Origin: Myxococcales bacterium
GTDB taxonomy: Bacteria; Myxococcota; Myxococcia; Myxococcales; Myxococcaceae
Reading direction: 5' to 3'
Assembly: GCA_016191815.1 (NCBI GenBank)
Contig: JACPVI010000008.1
Coordinates: 1-52,002, forward strand
DNA: 52,002 nucleotides
Shown one piece after another: positions 50,425 through 52,002 of the stretch; positions within the stretch are counted from its first letter, which is position 1, and each line of letters starts with the position of its first letter. The notes under the pieces are model-generated. The model made no database searches, was not told where the DNA came from, and saw only the letters and a program-made list of their open reading frames with translations. The position numbers were made by a program, and so were the translations under genes.

Positions 50425-52002
50425 ATGGCTAACCGAACCGACAGACGCGGCAAGGGCAAGCCCCAAGAACCCTCGATGGCCGCGGCCGCGGGGGCGGCAG
50501 GGCAGCCTGGAGACGCCTCCTGGCTGGATGCGCTGGTCGAGTCCTCGGCCGACGCCATCATCAGCAAGGCGCTGGACGGGCGGATCCTCACCTGGAACCC
50601 GGCGGCCGAGCGAATCTACGGCTACAGCCGCGAGGAGGTGATGGGGAAGAACATCAGCATCCTCATCCCTCCCAACCGGGTCGACGAGCTGCCGGAGATC
50701 GTCGAGAAGCTAAAGCGCGGCGAGCTGACCGAGCACTACGAGACCAACCGGATTCGCAAGGACGGGGTGGTGATCGACGTCTCCATCACCGTCTCGCCGA
50801 TCCACGACGGGGAGGGCCGGCTGATCGGCTTCTCCACCATCACCCGCGACATCACCGCCCAGAAGGGCGCCTCCCAGTACGCCCGGAGCCTCATCGAGGC
50901 CTCGCTCGACCCTCTGGTCACCATCAGCCCGACCGGGAAGATCACCGACGTGAACGAGGCCACGGTGAAGGTGACCGGGGTGGCGCGCGACCAGCTCATC
51001 GGGACCGACTTCTCCAACTACTTCACCGAGCCGTTAAAGGCGCGCGAGGGCTACAAGCAGGTGTTCACCAAGGGGTTCGTCTCGGACTACCCCCTGACCA
51101 TTTGCCACAGGGACGGCCGGCTCACCGACGTGCTCTACAACGCCTCGGTGTACAAGGACATCCACGGGAGCGTGCTCGGAGTGTTCGCCGCCGCCCGAGA
51201 CACCACCGCCCAGAAGCAGGCTTCCCAGTACGCCCGGAGCTTGATCGAGGCCTCGGTGGACCCGCTGGTGACCATCGACCCCGGCGGGAAGATCACCGAC
51301 GTGAACGAGGCCTCCGTGAGGGCTACCGGCGTGCCGAGGGATCGGCTCATCGGCTCGGACTTCTTCAACTACTTCACCGATCCGGCCAAAGCCCGCGAGG
51401 GTTACAAGCTGGCGTTCGCCGAGGGCGTGGTCTCCGACTACCCCTTGACCATCCGCGGCAAGGGCGGGCAGCTCACCGACGTGTTCTACAACGCCTCGGT
51501 GTACAGGGACGTGCGGGGCAACGTGCTCGGGGTGTTCGCCGCCGCCCGCGACATCACCGCGCTCACCCGGGCCTCCCAGTACGCCCGAAGCCTGATCGAG
51601 GCCTCGCTCGACCCTTTGGTCACCATCAGCCCGGAGGGGAAGATCACCGACGTGAACGAGGCGACCATCAAGGTCACCGGCGTTCCGCGCGAGAGGCTGA
51701 TCGGAGCCGACTTCTCCGACTATTTCACCGAGCCGATGAAGGCTCGCGAGGGCTACCAGCAGGTCTTCGCCAAGGGCTACGTCACCGACTACCCGCTCAC
51801 CATCCGCCACAGGGACGGGCTGCTCACCGAGGTGCTCTACAACGCCTCGGTGTACAAGGACGCCCGGGGGAACGTGCTCGGAGTGTTCGCCGCCGCCCGC
51901 GACGTGACCGAGCAACGGCAGGCCTCCCAGTACGCCCGGAGCCTGATTGAGGCCAGCTTGGACCCGCTGGTGACGATCAGCCCGGAAGGGAAGATCACCG
52001 AC
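50425..52002 (+). CDS. Multi-PAS sensor protein, 3' end beyond the window
   Basis: An open frame of at least 526 residues without stop to the end of the window. After a low-complexity start, the first PAS domain (about 30-147: VESSADAIISKALDGRILTW, then YGYSREEVMGKNI) is of ordinary sequence. It is followed by a tandem array of nearly identical 117-residue PAS units (ASQYARSLIEASLDPLVTIS, ITDVNEA, YNASVYKD, LGVFAAARD), three complete and one started. The output domain, probably a histidine kinase or similar, lies outside. The ATG at 50425 lacks a clear ribosome-binding site. Proteins of this kind sense small ligands or redox state; the signal is unknown. Confidence 0.85.
   Translation, partial: MANRTDRRGKGKPQEPSMAAAAGAAGQPGDASWLDALVESSADAIISKALDGRILTWNPAAERIYGYSREEVMGKNISILIPPNRVDELPEIVEKLKRGELTEHYETNRIRKDGVVIDVSITVSPIHDGEGRLIGFSTITRDITAQKGASQYARSLIEASLDPLVTISPTGKITDVNEATVKVTGVARDQLIGTDFSNYFTEPLKAREGYKQVFTKGFVSDYPLTICHRDGRLTDVLYNASVYKDIHGSVLGVFAAARDTTAQKQASQYARSLIEASVDPLVTIDPGGKITDVNEASVRATGVPRDRLIGSDFFNYFTDPAKAREGYKLAFAEGVVSDYPLTIRGKGGQLTDVFYNASVYRDVRGNVLGVFAAARDITALTRASQYARSLIEASLDPLVTISPEGKITDVNEATIKVTGVPRERLIGADFSDYFTEPMKAREGYQQVFAKGYVTDYPLTIRHRDGLLTEVLYNASVYKDARGNVLGVFAAARDVTEQRQASQYARSLIEASLDPLVTISPEGKITD
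50869..52002 (+). repeat. 351-bp tandem repeat array coding PAS units
   Basis: Units begin at 50869, 51220, 51571 and 51922, an exact 351-bp (117-codon) spacing. Long runs are identical or nearly so between units. The array continues past the window end. Confidence 0.9.

Noticed and set aside
51102-51950. 282-codon open frame in another frame of the PAS array
   Set aside because: It is Arg/Gly-rich and repeats with the array; the frame from 50425 encodes PAS domains.
50869-52002. Regular repeats as a possible CRISPR array
   Set aside because: Units are 351 bp, in frame and coding for PAS domains; there are no short repeats with unique spacers.

Overview
The window is GC-rich, densely coded DNA that looks like a chromosome segment of a myxobacterium-type bacterium (Myxococcota, former Deltaproteobacteria). 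Support comes from the spoVG-prs-rplY-pth gene set, DUF4388 and degenerate-receiver signalling proteins, a SpoIIE/STAS/ATPase partner-switching set, many lipoproteins built of repeats (Ig-like, Kelch, propeller, TPR, PEGA), very large coiled-coil and multi-PAS proteins, and several GTG/TTG starts. Species cannot be named from the sequence alone. No rRNA, tRNA, CRISPR array, phage or transposase gene was seen.

Layout. 0.2-3.2 kb (+): a membrane SpoIIE phosphatase, a STAS-like protein and an anti-sigma-type ATPase, followed by a 58-residue ORF that repeats the tail of the STAS-like protein. 3.3-13.2 kb (mostly -): the housekeeping genes spoVG, prs, rplY and pth, with a 6.8-kb accessory block between prs and rplY. 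That block holds a GH5 endoglycoceramidase-like lipoprotein, a ParS/RES toxin-antitoxin pair whose toxin is broken, and an outer-membrane protein / Na+ symporter / small membrane protein operon. 13.2-15.7 kb: a DUF5658-like membrane protein and a salvage operon (tdk, uracil and hypoxanthine phosphoribosyltransferases) that would use the PRPP made by Prs. 15.7-26.1 kb: surface and structural proteins, namely an Ig-repeat lipoprotein, a membrane-anchored protein, a 1,482-residue methyltransferase-like/coiled-coil fusion and a repeat protein ending in PDZ.

26.2-31.6 kb: dapF, then two response-regulator-type proteins (receiver-GAF-degenerate GGDEF; receiver-DUF4388-degenerate GTPase-like) and two small convergent genes that overlap. 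31.6-38.3 kb: a TPR protein, a 1,646-residue multicopper oxidase of three cupredoxin pairs, and a small charged ORF. 38.4-44.5 kb (-): a histidine kinase overlapping an M16 peptidase, then a propeller lipoprotein and a repeat membrane protein. 44.6-48.5 kb (+): PEGA and Kelch surface proteins and a second toxin-antitoxin pair (HTH antitoxin, PIN toxin). 48.5-52 kb: a coiled-coil membrane protein and a serine O-acetyltransferase on the minus strand, then the 5' part of a PAS-array sensor with 351-bp tandem repeats that runs off the window.

The most interesting items are the STAS-tail mini-ORF, the split spoVG-prs / rplY-pth cluster, the frameshifted RES toxin behind an apparently leaderless antitoxin, the methyltransferase/coiled-coil giant with a recent internal duplication, the three-pair multicopper oxidase, the PAS repeat array, and a 33-bp element found in two intergenic regions.
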